The notes under the pieces: model-generated
Databases searched by the model: none
The model's input: the letters and a program-made list of their open reading frames with translations, nothing else
Told to the model about the DNA's origin: nothing
Shown: positions 38,351 through 47,519 of the stretch, piece by piece
How the letters are laid out: the number at the start of each line of letters is the position of its first letter
Numbering within the stretch: position 1 is the stretch's first letter
Source: Metabacillus halosaccharovorans
GTDB taxonomy: Bacteria > Bacillota > Bacilli > Bacillales > Bacillaceae
Assembly: GCF_002019635.1 (NCBI RefSeq)
Contig: NZ_KV917371.1
Coordinates: 434,001 to 498,000 of the forward strand
Direction: 5' to 3'
DNA: 64,000 bases
Position numbers and translations under genes: made by a program

Positions 38351-38785
38351 TCAATTTTCAGCTAACTGCTTAATGACTTGCTTGGATTTTTGAGCAAATT
38401 CCACTGAAGCATCATAATACATTTGACCATTACTAAGTAGGGAAAAGTCACCAATTTCAAATTTGAGCAGGGTCTGGTTTCCCATTTCTTCTAATTGATA
38501 ACGGTAAGCCACATCACCTTCGTTCGGTTTGACTTCCCATCTCGAAACAAATAACGAAATAATGAGCTCCTTCCCTACCTCTGCTTTAATGATGGTTGTA
38601 ATGGATTTCCCTCCATCAGGCAGCTCCCAAACGACCTGGCTTCCCTCAGTCATATCTTCATTAGGATAATCTTCTGGTAACTCATCCCACTGTGCAACAT
38701 ATTTTGGTTTTGTTAGAATTCCCCAGACTTTTGAAGGTGTTGCGTTAATCATAATTTCATCTTTCACGATTAATTGTTTTGTCAT
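38351..38785 (-). CDS. SRPBCC (AHSA1-like) family protein
   Basis: A 144-aa START-like protein: INATPSKVWGILTKPKYVAQWDELP is the usual opening of the AHSA1/polyketide-cyclase type, and the chain ends with a long helix (YDASVEFAQKSKQVIKQLAEN). It is 71 bases after a DUF1648 gene in the same direction. Role unknown. Confidence 0.8.
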   Translation of the reverse strand: MTKQLIVKDEIMINATPSKVWGILTKPKYVAQWDELPEDYPNEDMTEGSQVVWELPDGGKSITTIIKAEVGKELIISLFVSRWEVKPNEGDVAYRYQLEEMGNQTLLKFEIGDFSLLSNGQMYYDASVEFAQKSKQVIKQLAEN

Positions 38786-38856
38786 TGTGAGTGCCCCCTA
38801 AATTCATATTTTTATAACTTTTCTTTTAAGATTAAAAATTTGTGAAAGCAGCCTTT

Positions 38857-39363
38857 TTATTTAATTTTTCTTTGTTTCATTACTCCTATTATAATAGGAA
38901 TTCCCGTACCTAAAATAGTTAATGGCAAAAACCATTTGCTAAAGCCAGTTCCCCAGCCTAAAGCTATAGATGCTGATTCATATATAATAAGAGCAAAAAG
39001 GATTAAGCAAATATTTTTCAGTTGATTTACTAGTTTTCGACTTAGTAAATAAAACTTTTCTGCGTTGGATTCATTTAACCGCGCAGGATAATTATGCACT
39101 TCTGGATATTTTTCAATTAGCTGCAGGAAGACTAGTAAAAATGCCCCGATAATAGGTAAAATCAAAAATTCCCACTTTGATCCCCAACGATTAACTTCAC
39201 CAATAGCATTATAATGTGCAGGAACTTCATCAGGAAGCATGTTCCAAACAACCATTAAGAAGATTAGTGACCCTAAATACAAAGCATATCCAATAACATC
39301 CCAAGTCCATTCACTTTTTGTTTTCTTTATGTGAATTTTGGGCCGTTTCCAAGAAGTTGACAC
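38857..39363 (-). CDS. DUF1648-domain membrane protein
   Basis: A 168-aa membrane protein with four hydrophobic segments. The DUF1648 motif WNMLPDEVPAHYNAIGEVNRWG follows the first segment and is like that in B. subtilis SdpI-type immunity proteins and YhdX-like proteins. No toxin gene is adjacent, so an immunity role is not claimed. Confidence 0.8.
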   Translation of the reverse strand: MSTSWKRPKIHIKKTKSEWTWDVIGYALYLGSLIFLMVVWNMLPDEVPAHYNAIGEVNRWGSKWEFLILPIIGAFLLVFLQLIEKYPEVHNYPARLNESNAEKFYLLSRKLVNQLKNICLILFALIIYESASIALGWGTGFSKWFLPLTILGTGIPIIIGVMKQRKIK

Positions 39364-39609
39364 AGTCCTTCCTCCCCTATTGTGTTAATTCCATATACGA
39401 ACTTCCCCCTCAACAAGTTTCACTGAAAACATATGTAAAAAATATTATTTTATTGCTCTTCATTCATTTAATTAAAAATAGCGCTAATCCCCTTTCCTTG
39501 GATAGCGCACCTTGTCACGAACTTTTTATTTCAACATCATTAAATAATTACAATTTCCTAATTCATCATAATTATTCAAAATATCCAATGATAGTGTTCC
39601 AACTTCCTC

Positions 39610-40620
39610 TTATCTCTTTGTCAAATCATTTCGATTTTCTATCATTGGAGGTTCTTCCATCCAACCATTTTTCAACATAAGTTTTCCACCTTGCTTTGCA
39701 AAATCCAGAATATCTTTCGAAAGGAGGATCATTTTAGAAGGTAAATCTGTACGTAAACTAAAGGCTCCTCCCAGTGCATTACTTCCAAGTCCGAATGTGG
39801 TTAACAGGCTGGTAATATACAGCATTATTTTATCTGAAAATGGGGCAACAGTTGAATCGGTAGCTTTTCCGGCATAAGTTGCAGGAGGTTCTATAAAGTC
39901 TTGACGCAAAAATTCGCCTAAGGATGTTTCAACTTTCTTTGAAAGCTCCATACCTTTTATAAAATGTTCTCTTACCTGTTGATTGTTTGCTACTTGAGCA
40001 AACCCAATCATTAATTGCATTCCTGTTAGGTTTGTCTCTATCGCATGATGGATAAGAGAAATTTCGATCGTATTTAAAGACCTTTCATTACTAAACCAGT
40101 TTATTCCCGTCATATATTTTTTGTCATTTACATACTTCACTTCTTTTGGCATGGAAACATAAGGCGGCCGCGAAAGAACTCCTGCTTCTAAAAGGCTCTG
40201 TGTTGTTTGATCGTATGTTTCTTGTGCTTCAGCTGTTAATCTTTTATAAAATTGTCTAATATCTTGACGATAAGACATCGTGGAATAAAGTGCATAAAGA
40301 TTAGTGTCTATCTTGGCCATCATATGTAAATACATGAGGTCGTACATAAAATTAAAAAGTTTTGGAACACCTTTATTCACATCTTCATCAGTAAAGCCAT
40401 TTGGAATGACTGCGCCTTCCTCTTGAAAAATGGATGTGACTACCTCAACACTTTTGCCTGCACGTTCATAATATTGTTGTAAAAGATTCTTAGTTCCCTC
40501 ATTATCAGCGTGTTCAAGAAAATATTCAAGAAATCTCATAATCATTGTTTTTTCTTGATATGTCATCCACAAGTTTCCTAATTCTGAAGATGTAATTGGT
40601 ATTCGAGCTGAACTAGTCAC
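39610..40620 (-). CDS. DUF3231 family protein (duplicated ferritin-like domain)
   Basis: A 336-aa all-helical protein with two copies of the DUF3231 unit, each starting near ITSSELGNLWMTYQEKTM and WFSNERSLNTIEISLIHHAIETN and each with a PPYVSMP / EPPATYAG-type linker. This Bacillus family is related to coat protein F and ferritin-like bundles. A single-unit paralogue lies at 52208-52753. Function unknown; sporulation links are suggested for the family. Confidence 0.82.
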   Translation of the reverse strand: MTSSARIPITSSELGNLWMTYQEKTMIMRFLEYFLEHADNEGTKNLLQQYYERAGKSVEVVTSIFQEEGAVIPNGFTDEDVNKGVPKLFNFMYDLMYLHMMAKIDTNLYALYSTMSYRQDIRQFYKRLTAEAQETYDQTTQSLLEAGVLSRPPYVSMPKEVKYVNDKKYMTGINWFSNERSLNTIEISLIHHAIETNLTGMQLMIGFAQVANNQQVREHFIKGMELSKKVETSLGEFLRQDFIEPPATYAGKATDSTVAPFSDKIMLYITSLLTTFGLGSNALGGAFSLRTDLPSKMILLSKDILDFAKQGGKLMLKNGWMEEPPMIENRNDLTKR

Positions 40621-40770
40621 CCAAAACGCCCCCTGTCCCTATTTTTCTTTTAACTTTCCCAAATTAATGAAATTTATTAACTTATTATGCATGTCGGAAA
40701 AATAAAAATTAATGTTCTTCTCTAACTAGAAACGGGTATTAGTCTTTTATATCTATGAGGAGGCATGAAA

Positions 40771-41970
40771 ATGGAATTACATAATGGGAATTTATATTGG
40801 CGGGAGACGTTTAGCAACATATCAAATTATCCAAAACTTAATGACGTGATGACTTGTGATGTTTTAATTGTAGGCGGTGGAATGTCAGGTGCTTTATGTG
40901 CCCATACTTTATCAAAACTTCCTATCAAGACTGTATTAGTTGAAAAGGAAACCGTTGGTAGTGGAAGTTCAGCCGCTAACACTGGTTTACTACAATATGC
41001 AAATGACAAGATGCTCCATGAATTTATTGAAAAGCTAGGGGAAGAAAGGGCGGTTCGCTTTTATAAACTTTGTTTGAAGGCAGTAGACGAACTACAGGTA
41101 ATAGCAAATGAACTTACTGAGCCTGTTGATTTTGTACGCAGAGATAGCCTGTATTATGCTAGTTCTGAAGAAGATATCCCAAAGCTACAAAAAGAATTTG
41201 ACGCGCTCAAGAAGCATCAATTTGACGTTGACTTTTTAGATAAAAATGAAATAAAAAAAGTCTACTCTTTTGAAAAACCTGCTGCTTTATTAACCAAAGG
41301 TGATGCAGAAGTAAACCCATTTAAATTTATTCACAGCATTTTTAAAAATGCACATCAACAAGGTGTTGAAATCTATGAGCAGACAGACTTGGAGGAAGCC
41401 GGATCAGATGAGGAATTTATGTATTTTCAATCAGAGACCGGAAAAATAGCTGCAAAAAAAGTAATTTATTCTACCGGCTATGAATCAATTCCATTTGCTA
41501 AAAAATTAGGAGGGAAAATAAACCGTACATATGCGATTGCTACAACTCCCTTACCTTCCTTTCCAAATTGGATGGAAAACTGCTTAATATGGGAAACAAA
41601 ACGCCCTTATTTTTACATGCGGACAACAAAGGACGGTAGAATTATTGCAGGGGGACTAGATGAAAACAAGAATGAAGTTCCATCTAGTAACTACACAATA
41701 GAAAAATATGGTGAATTACTGCTTCAAAAAATAAAAGAGCATTTTCCTGATTATCAAATTGATGTTGCTTATTCATGGGGAGCCACATTTGGTGAGTCAG
41801 TTGACGGATTGCCGTTTATCGGGCCGCTTCCGGAAAACGATAAGGTTTTTTACTGCCTTGGGTATGGAGGAAATGGGACAGTTTATAGCATGATTGGAGC
41901 AAAAATGATAAAAGACTTAATCTTATATCAATCAAATCCCGATGCGGAGATCGTGCGTCTTGACCGTTAA
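40771..41970 (+). CDS. FAD-dependent oxidoreductase (DAO family, OrdL-like)
   Basis: Amino-acid-oxidase-fold flavoenzyme. The dinucleotide motif VLIVGGGMSGALCAHTLSKL is at residues ~33-52, followed by GSGSSAANTGLLQYAND, and the C-terminal FAD contact is GLPFIGPLPE...YGGNGTVYS. It resembles gamma-glutamylputrescine oxidase/OrdL proteins. GAGGAGG lies eight bases before the ATG at 40771, better spaced than the ATG at 40765. It is monocistronic; substrate unknown. Confidence 0.88.
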   Translation: MELHNGNLYWRETFSNISNYPKLNDVMTCDVLIVGGGMSGALCAHTLSKLPIKTVLVEKETVGSGSSAANTGLLQYANDKMLHEFIEKLGEERAVRFYKLCLKAVDELQVIANELTEPVDFVRRDSLYYASSEEDIPKLQKEFDALKKHQFDVDFLDKNEIKKVYSFEKPAALLTKGDAEVNPFKFIHSIFKNAHQQGVEIYEQTDLEEAGSDEEFMYFQSETGKIAAKKVIYSTGYESIPFAKKLGGKINRTYAIATTPLPSFPNWMENCLIWETKRPYFYMRTTKDGRIIAGGLDENKNEVPSSNYTIEKYGELLLQKIKEHFPDYQIDVAYSWGATFGESVDGLPFIGPLPENDKVFYCLGYGGNGTVYSMIGAKMIKDLILYQSNPDAEIVRLDR

Positions 41971-42104
41971 ATCCAAAGATCAGAAAAGCACTTTATTTTT
42001 GATCAAACCAGTAGTAAACCTTATTCCATTTACTGATTAACTGAAACTTTCATTGTTCTCATCCGTATATTGATATATAGACAAATATATCGGAGGTCTT
42101 CATT

Positions 42105-42293
42105 ATGTACGAATATAAATTTGTAAAAGTTGATCTTAGTAACTGGAATAGAAAGCCGAAAGAAGATTATCAAGATATCATACTCAACCACGCCAAGGAT
42201 GGATGGCGATTTGTGCAAATATTCGCTCCTGCTACGGCTGGGTATGGTTCTGCTTCTTATTTTGAAATTATTTTCGAAAAACCCCTTAGTTAG
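42105..42293 (+). CDS. DUF4177 family small protein
   Basis: A 62-aa protein with the DUF4177 pattern [10 protein letters not shown]...[17 protein letters not shown]...[14 protein letters not shown] lies before the ATG. It converges on a GNAT gene with only three bases between stops. Function unknown. Confidence 0.82.
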   Translation: MYEYKFVKVDLSNWNRKPKEDYQDIILNHAKDGWRFVQIFAPATAGYGSASYFEIIFEKPLS

Positions 42294-42296
42294 TTT

Positions 42297-42857
42297 CTAA
42301 GTATTTGTTTCAGGCATTTTAAATCTACCCATTAAAACTGTATGATAATATTTCCCGTCCGAGAGAATTTTGTCGTTTTTTAAAATCCCCTCCACCGTGA
42401 ATCCATATTTTTCATACAGTTTTATCGCCTTTTGATTTGTTTCAAGAACACTCAAATTTATTTTTTTAATACCGTTTGAATCAGCCCAAAAAATTGATTC
42501 TTTTATCAGATTTTGTCCGATACCATAGCCCCAGTAATCCTTTAATACACATACGCCAAATTCTACTTTATGTGAAGTTCTTTTTAATTGATTTCCCTCA
42601 CATCTTGAGAACCCAACAATCTCTCCATTTATTTCTGCAATTAAAAAGAGGTTTCTTTCAGATGCTGTATCCTCTTTAATGACCTGTATAAATCCTGCTT
42701 CATCTAGATATGCTTCGCCTTTTTCTCTGTCCATATTTTCTGTTTCTCCATCAATCTTCACACGAACTTCAGATAGGCTTTTAGCATCTTTTTCTTCTGC
42801 AGATCTTATAATGTATTTGACATCAAATCTAAAAAACTCTTTATCTTTTATTTTCAT
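42297..42857 (-). CDS. GNAT-family N-acetyltransferase
   Basis: Acetyl-CoA-dependent acetyltransferase of 186 aa. The acetyl-CoA loop is LKDYWGYGIGQNLIKESI (Q/R-x-x-G-x-G/A variant), and the last strands carry INLSVLETNQKAIKLYEKYGF. This resembles L7/L12-type and spermidine-type GNATs; substrate unknown. Confidence 0.88.
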   Translation of the reverse strand: MKIKDKEFFRFDVKYIIRSAEEKDAKSLSEVRVKIDGETENMDREKGEAYLDEAGFIQVIKEDTASERNLFLIAEINGEIVGFSRCEGNQLKRTSHKVEFGVCVLKDYWGYGIGQNLIKESIFWADSNGIKKINLSVLETNQKAIKLYEKYGFTVEGILKNDKILSDGKYYHTVLMGRFKMPETNT

Positions 42858-43104
42858 TCCGACACCTCAATTCCTATCCAAAGTATAGCAAATTTGCATA
42901 TTTAACCTATAGCAGGTCATATATGATATTCCATTTTTGCATATAAATCACGAACCTATTGCGCTATTTTAAATATACCATAATCATCCATGAATTTTTT
43001 CTTCCAGCAACAGAACCTTTCCCTTTTCATTTATTAGAGGTAAAATAATATTGTTTTGTTGAAATAATTTATAAATCCAGGATGAAAAGAAGGACGGGTA
43101 TGAA

Positions 43105-44415
43105 ATGAAAAATCTATCATCATCTGCAACAATCTTTGCATCCTTGCAATGGTTGTTTTTTATCTTTGCCAATACGATTGTTGTACCTATTTCGATTGGG
43201 ACAGCATTTGATCTGCCTTATAGTGAAATCTCTATGATTCTTCGAAGCTCCCTTGTTTTCACTGGTATTGCTTGTTTATTACAAGGATTGATCGGACATC
43301 GATATCCATTAATGGAAGGACATTCCGGTATTATGTGGGGCTTGATGCTTAATTTATGTGTGATTGCCTCTTCCACTGGAACAAGTCTTCAAACGATCGG
43401 TGGCGGGATCGCAAGTGGTTTGCTGCTTGCCGGTATTGTTGTCCTTATTTTAGGCTCATTAAAACTTATTTCTTATATCCAAAAAGTGTTTACACCAATG
43501 GTCATGAGTGTCTACTTGTTTTTATTAACCTTTCAATTAATTCTCATTTTCTTCAAAGGAATGCTAAAGTTTACTCCTGACGGAAAATTGGATATTCCGG
43601 TTAGTTTATTTTCACTTGGTGTTGTTTTACTAGTATGTTTAATTAAAATCAAAGGCAAGGCAGTTATTAGTAATTTTGCTATATTGATCGGGATTGTTGT
43701 TGGCTGGATTTTTTATATGATTTTATTTCCAGCGGAGCAAAGCACGATCTCACAATCGACCGGCTTGGGGTTACACCTATTTCCACTGGGTACACCAAAT
43801 TTGAATATTGGGATTATCGCCATCACATTTCTGGCAAGCTTTATCAATTTAAGTAATACGATTGCATCAGTGTCAACGGCCTCAACTATGTTTAATGATA
43901 CGTTTTCACAAAGTCGTTTGGATCGGTCTTATTTACTTAATGGCGCATATTCGATCGTATCAGCATTATTTGGTTTAGTTCCTTATGCACCATTTGCCTC
44001 TTCGATTGGGTTTTTAGAAAGCACCCGAATCTTTCAACTTCGCCCATATTTGATTGGCGGAGGATTAATGGTTTTATTAGGTAGTGTTCCATTCTTGGGA
44101 GGCTTGCTGGCTACATTACCTGTTACAGTAGGTAATGCCGTTCTGTTTGTCGCTTATTTTCAATTGTTCGGAACTTCATTAAGAAGCATTCATAATCAAT
44201 CATTTAACTCGATTACGATTCATCGCCTTGCTATTCCTGTCTTAGTTGGGGTCTGCATAATGAATATGGACGCAGACACTTTCAATACATTACCAAGCTT
44301 AATCCAACCTTTAGTTTCAAATGGATTTATCATGGGCGTATTATTGTCTATTCTTTTAGAAATGTTTGTGAAATGGGAAAAAGGAAAGGTTCAAATGAAT
44401 GAGGTCGAGGTTTAA
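43105..44415 (+). CDS. Purine/pyrimidine permease, NCS2 family (YwdJ-like)
   Basis: Nucleobase:cation symporter of the NCS2 (xanthine-uracil) family with about 12-14 hydrophobic segments across 436 aa. Family stretches include GLIGHRYPLMEGHSGIMWG and, late in the chain, YAPFASSIGFLESTRIF. The start ATG has GAAGGACGG upstream. No purine riboswitch was found in the 247-base upstream gap, which is AT-rich with nothing else recognised. Specific substrate is uncertain. Confidence 0.87.
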   Translation: MKNLSSSATIFASLQWLFFIFANTIVVPISIGTAFDLPYSEISMILRSSLVFTGIACLLQGLIGHRYPLMEGHSGIMWGLMLNLCVIASSTGTSLQTIGGGIASGLLLAGIVVLILGSLKLISYIQKVFTPMVMSVYLFLLTFQLILIFFKGMLKFTPDGKLDIPVSLFSLGVVLLVCLIKIKGKAVISNFAILIGIVVGWIFYMILFPAEQSTISQSTGLGLHLFPLGTPNLNIGIIAITFLASFINLSNTIASVSTASTMFNDTFSQSRLDRSYLLNGAYSIVSALFGLVPYAPFASSIGFLESTRIFQLRPYLIGGGLMVLLGSVPFLGGLLATLPVTVGNAVLFVAYFQLFGTSLRSIHNQSFNSITIHRLAIPVLVGVCIMNMDADTFNTLPSLIQPLVSNGFIMGVLLSILLEMFVKWEKGKVQMNEVEV

Positions 44416-44419
44416 ATCT

Positions 44420-44453
44420 AAAAGCAGGTACATACTCTTGTACCTGCTTTTAC
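44420..44453. terminator. Terminator after the NCS2 permease
   Basis: AAAAGCAGGTAC and GTACCTGCTTTT form a perfect 12-bp stem with an eight-base loop; T-rich on the plus side and A-rich before, so it serves the permease and probably the convergent gene. Confidence 0.9.
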
Positions 44454-44482
44454 TATATAGCGCTTTAATAGATGCGAGCCGA

Positions 44483-45133
44483 TCACTTAGCTAACGCTTC
44501 TCTTAATACAGTAGTTAAATACTCAACATTCGTTATTTTTTTATTACATTCATTACTATCCGTACAAATCAGATTGCCGATGGACTTATAATAATCGGGA
44601 TTTTTAGATTTTTTGGCTTTTGTTTTAGTAGAAAAATAGGTTACCTCACCTATAGATTGACAAATCGAACAATAATTAGCTTTACTTGTCGGAGTAACTT
44701 TACATTCAATACCAATCATTTTCCCATCCAGCTCATAAACAATAAATTTTTTATTTAATCCCAGATCGGTCCAGCTCAAATATGTCAGTTTGCTATGGTC
44801 GATTGTTGATAAATCCGGCAACTTTAATTTCTTATTCTTGGGAAACATCTTTTTCAAATGCTGCTCTGTGATTTTCGGAAAAGGCAGCACATAGGACGAT
44901 AAATGTTGGATATACTGCTCATATTCAACGTCAGTTCTTAAGGTGGATATATCCAGCATTTCAAGTTGTTCTTCTGTTGCATGTGGCATATTGTCTATAA
45001 TTTTAGCATTAGCTAAGTCTATTTCAGCTAGCAAAACACTTTTGGGTACATTTCTTTTGGAAATATCCTTTATCAATGCAATCTGTTTTTTTATAAAGTT
45101 CAATTGCTCATTTTTTATAAATTTTTCGTTCAT
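44483..45133 (-). CDS. FusB/FusC-family EF-G-binding protein
   Basis: Cytoplasmic protein that binds elongation factor G; FusB/FusC in staphylococci free EF-G trapped on ribosomes by fusidic acid. The N-terminal helical half is followed by LSWTDLGLNKKFIVYELDGKM and a zinc finger with CSICQ near residue 163 and two later cysteines in ICTDSNECNKKI. Start ATG at 45133 has AGGAG nine bases away (a GTG one codon earlier is possible). It is 216 aa, as in the family. A 7-bp leader hairpin lies just upstream. Chromosomal Bacillus members are common and resistance is not certain. Confidence 0.88.
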   Translation of the reverse strand: MNEKFIKNEQLNFIKKQIALIKDISKRNVPKSVLLAEIDLANAKIIDNMPHATEEQLEMLDISTLRTDVEYEQYIQHLSSYVLPFPKITEQHLKKMFPKNKKLKLPDLSTIDHSKLTYLSWTDLGLNKKFIVYELDGKMIGIECKVTPTSKANYCSICQSIGEVTYFSTKTKAKKSKNPDYYKSIGNLICTDSNECNKKITNVEYLTTVLREALAK

Positions 45134-45155
45134 CACGTAACTCTCCTGTTCATTT

Positions 45156-45196
45156 GCTGACGTCTTTTTATCATTATTTTAAAGAATATCGTCAGC
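45156..45196 (-). promoter_or_regulatory. Leader hairpin upstream of the FusB-like gene
   Basis: GCTGACG and CGTCAGC arms bracket an AT-rich loop of about 27 bases, ending close before the ribosome site. It could be part of a translation- or transcription-attenuation leader, but no leader peptide or T-run was identified. Confidence 0.4.
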
Positions 45197-45236
45197 TTAT
45201 AAAATGGAGAAAACGACTTAGTACTGTTTTATACCT

Positions 45237-45277
45237 AAAAAGCACTGATGAAAAAGAATTCTCACCAGTGCTTTTTT
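45237..45277 (-). terminator. Terminator of the CD3324-type gene
   Basis: AAAAAGCACTG and CAGTGCTTTTTT arms lie directly after the stop codon at 45278; the T-run on the minus strand marks an intrinsic terminator. Confidence 0.82.
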
Positions 45278-45547
45278 CTACGTTTTATGTGAATAGACAA
45301 TTTTCTTGATCGTTTCGGTTGAAAGGTAATATTCATTCGCTAATTGCTCAATACTCTTTCCACCTGCAAAGGAATTTTTTATGGCGGTATTACGATGATC
45401 AAGCATTTGTCTCCCGCCACTTAAGCTTCCCCATTTTCGATGCTCTGTTTCCTGCTTAGGAATATAAAGGGTTTCCCCTTGGATATATTTTTGGATCTCC
45501 ACGATCAGTTTCTCTGGTAAAACTTTGGTAGCATTAATATATTTCAC
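45278..45547 (-). CDS. CD3324-family HTH protein (Mor-like)
   Basis: An 89-aa protein starting MKYINATKVLPEKLIVEIQKYIQG, with ETLYIPKQETEHRKWGSLSG in the middle and a C-terminal helix-turn-helix (GGKSIEQLANEYYLSTETIKKIV). This is the plan of the CD3324/Mor-activator-like family. It is monocistronic. Targets unknown. Confidence 0.8.
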   Translation of the reverse strand: MKYINATKVLPEKLIVEIQKYIQGETLYIPKQETEHRKWGSLSGGRQMLDHRNTAIKNSFAGGKSIEQLANEYYLSTETIKKIVYSHKT

Positions 45548-45602
45548 TTTAGCCCGCTCCCTTATTTTAGTTTTCTTTCAAATAAGGTGCAAAGCCAAGT
45601 TA

Positions 45603-45818
45603 TTAGAAAAGCTTGTTCAGCGATAAAAATAAATATTTCACCCCATGCAAAGTATCGCCTTTCCAATAATAGGCTTTGCATGAGTGGAAGAAGTCCCGGA
45701 CAATCTTTCGTGATTCTCCATCTAGTAACACCCCCTTTATAAGCAAATTATACGGAATTTCATATTGGATATCAAAAGCATCAGAAAATTCATAAGGAGT
45801 TAGCCCTTGAAAAATCAT
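45603..45818 (-). CDS. Small hypothetical protein
   Basis: A 71-aa open frame not recognised. It has a mixed composition with IVRDFFHSCKAYYWKGDTL and no membrane segment or motif. No Shine-Dalgarno sequence is seen before the ATG at 45818, and its 5' end overlaps the promoter of the opposite pbuE riboswitch. It may be a gene remnant or a real short gene with an unusual start; the call is weak. Confidence 0.35.
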   Translation of the reverse strand: MIFQGLTPYEFSDAFDIQYEIPYNLLIKGVLLDGESRKIVRDFFHSCKAYYWKGDTLHGVKYLFLSLNKLF

Positions 45819-45835
45819 TTAAAATCTAGTAAACT
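45807..45835 (+). promoter_or_regulatory. Promoter of the pbuE riboswitch transcript
   Basis: TTGAAA (45807-45812) and TAAACT (45830-45835) are separated by 17 bases, about 35 bases before the aptamer P1 stem. Confidence 0.6.
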
Positions 45836-45867
45836 CTTCAAAGTATGATCGAAATTAAATAATTGAT

Positions 45868-45971
45868 ACCTGTATAACCTCTGGAATATGGCTGGAGGGT
45901 CTCTACCAGGAACCTTAAAATCCTGATTACAGAAAATGAAAAATTCGTTTTCTGTAATCAGGATTTTTTTT
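45868..45971 (+). ncRNA. Adenine-type purine riboswitch with terminator
   Basis: The aptamer (45868-45934) has P1 arms CTGTA/TACAG, the conserved TATAA, P2 CCTC/GAGG with an ATATGG loop, J2/3 GTCTCTACC, P3 AGGA/TCCT with ACCTTAAAA loop, and J3/1 GATTACA. The J3/1 position that is C in guanine riboswitches is T here, indicating adenine. A terminator follows (45919-45971) whose 5' arm reuses P3, J3/1 and P1, then pairs with TTTTCTGTAATCAGGATT and a T-run. Adenine binding should therefore turn expression on, as for B. subtilis pbuE. Confidence 0.93.
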
Positions 45972-46011
45972 ATTTCTGAAAAATATATAACAGAAGGGAT
46001 GAAAAAATACA

Positions 46012-47211
46012 ATGAACATAAAAGTTTTTATTCTTGCCTTATCAACCATCGCAGTTGGACTGGTTGAATTAATCGTAGGAGGAATACTGCCTACGATTGC
46101 AAATGATTTTAGTATCTCATTAAGTACTGCTGGTCAACTTATATCTGTTTTTGCTCTTATCTATGCGGTTGCCGGACCTGTATTGCTTGTCTTAACCAGT
46201 AAAATTGAGCGAAAAAAATTATATCTAGCATCTTTGTTTGTTTTCTTCATTGGGAATATCATGACCTATTTTAGCCCTAATTTTACTTTTATGATGATTG
46301 CTAGAGTTTTGACTGCCATGAGTACAGCACTTATTGTCGTCCTGTCATTAACAATTGCAGCCAAGATTGTGGCTCCATCACATCGGGCAAAAGCTTTGGG
46401 GCTCATCTATATGGGAATTAGTTCATCACTTGTAATGGGTGTACCGCTTGGAATCCTCATTTCCAATACTTTTGGCTGGCGTGTCATTTTCCTTGGGATT
46501 GCCCTATTATCCATTGGCTCCATCATTCTAATCTCTATTTTTCTAGAGCGAATTCCGGGAGAAAATGCGGTTCCTCTTTCACAGCAAATCAAAGCCGTTG
46601 CAAGCACGAAAATAGGCAGCGCACACCTTGCAACGATGTTTATGTTAGCAGGACATTATACAATTTACGCCTATTTCACTCCATTTTTGGAATCGGAACT
46701 TCATCTCAATTCTAATCTGATCAGTATTTGTTATTTACTATTTGGGATTGCGGCAGTAAGTGGAGGTGCATTTGGGGGAATTCTTTCAGATTCGATCGGC
46801 GCGCAAAAAAGCATTATCGTTGTGATTAGTTCGTTTGCTTTCATTTTATTCTTATTACCATTTACGACATTTTCACTGATCTTATTTATCCCGATCATGA
46901 TGGTATGGGCAGCATTAAGTTGGAGTTTGGCACCACCTCAACAAAGCTATTTAATTCAAACAGATCCTGCTACATCCGACATTCAGCAAAGCTTTAATAA
47001 TTCCGCCTTACAAATAGGTATTGCAGTCGGATCAGCATTTGGCGGTTTTGTACTAAGTGAAACCGGATCAGTTTCCAACACTGCATGGTTCGGAGGAGTC
47101 ATCGTCATCATCTCGTTGCTATGTGCCGTGTATTCTATAACAAGAAAAAAGATTGTAAGAGATAATGCGATTTCACTTTCACAAAGAGATCACTCACATA
47201 CTCAGGCTTAA
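46012..47211 (+). CDS. pbuE: Purine efflux MFS transporter
   Basis: A 399-aa, 12-segment MFS exporter of the AraJ/PbuE type starting [20 protein letters not shown], with motif-A-like [11 protein letters not shown] and motif-C-like [16 protein letters not shown]. The adenine-type riboswitch directly upstream identifies it as the adenine/hypoxanthine exporter. AAGGGATG lies upstream of the ATG. The tail after the last segment is short, hydrophilic and His-rich. Confidence 0.92.
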   Translation: MNIKVFILALSTIAVGLVELIVGGILPTIANDFSISLSTAGQLISVFALIYAVAGPVLLVLTSKIERKKLYLASLFVFFIGNIMTYFSPNFTFMMIARVLTAMSTALIVVLSLTIAAKIVAPSHRAKALGLIYMGISSSLVMGVPLGILISNTFGWRVIFLGIALLSIGSIILISIFLERIPGENAVPLSQQIKAVASTKIGSAHLATMFMLAGHYTIYAYFTPFLESELHLNSNLISICYLLFGIAAVSGGAFGGILSDSIGAQKSIIVVISSFAFILFLLPFTTFSLILFIPIMMVWAALSWSLAPPQQSYLIQTDPATSDIQQSFNNSALQIGIAVGSAFGGFVLSETGSVSNTAWFGGVIVIISLLCAVYSITRKKIVRDNAISLSQRDHSHTQA

Positions 47212-47519
47212 AGGATAGATTTTGAGATTGGGATGTTCTTTCTGGTTGACGATGAAAGACTTTCGTCATGCCATTCAAGGGGGAATTGTCTTTCATATTA
47301 GTGATGAAAGACATCCACCGTACGGGTCAAGCGGAAATTGTCTTTCATTTAAGACATGAAGAACATAACTCGTTTGACTCATGAGCGTAATGTCTTCCAT
47401 GCATTTCATAAAGTACATGAAAGACATTGTTGGCAAGATCTATGTTTCAATAGTCCGTCATCTACCCAATCAATGAAACAAACCGCCGCCCATTGTGAAG
47501 ATTCATATAATTATAGATT
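47212..47519. other. Non-coding gap after pbuE
   Basis: No supported gene. The gap holds a cluster of TGAAAGAC/GTCTTTCA inverted repeats (47250-47430), then about 90 bases with nothing recognised. A 114-codon frame at 47356-47700 crosses both repeat areas and the cwlJ terminator and is judged spurious. Confidence 0.6.
47250..47430. repeat. TGAAAGAC/GTCTTTCA inverted-repeat cluster
   Basis: Six related half-sites occur in 180 bases: GATGAAAGAC (47251), ATTGTCTTTCAT (47285), ATGAAAGACAT (47303), ATTGTCTTTCAT (47337), ATGTCTTCCAT (47390) and CATGAAAGACATTG (47416). Opposed pairs could form hairpins, for example 47285-47313. Spacing is uneven and spacers differ, so this is not CRISPR. Confidence 0.7.

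Noticed and set aside
38857-39363. SdpI-type immunity function
   Set aside because: Only the DUF1648 part is present and no toxin-like gene adjoins it.
42984-43172. 62-codon minus-strand frame upstream of the NCS2 permease
   Set aside because: It overlaps the 5' end of the permease gene in antisense and has no convincing start signal.
45815-46012. 65-codon minus-strand open frame
   Set aside because: It is the exact antisense of the purine riboswitch and its terminator; the structured RNA explains the sequence.
47250-47430. CRISPR-like array
   Set aside because: Repeat units are only 11-12 bases, alternate in orientation, and spacers are irregular; no cas gene is nearby.
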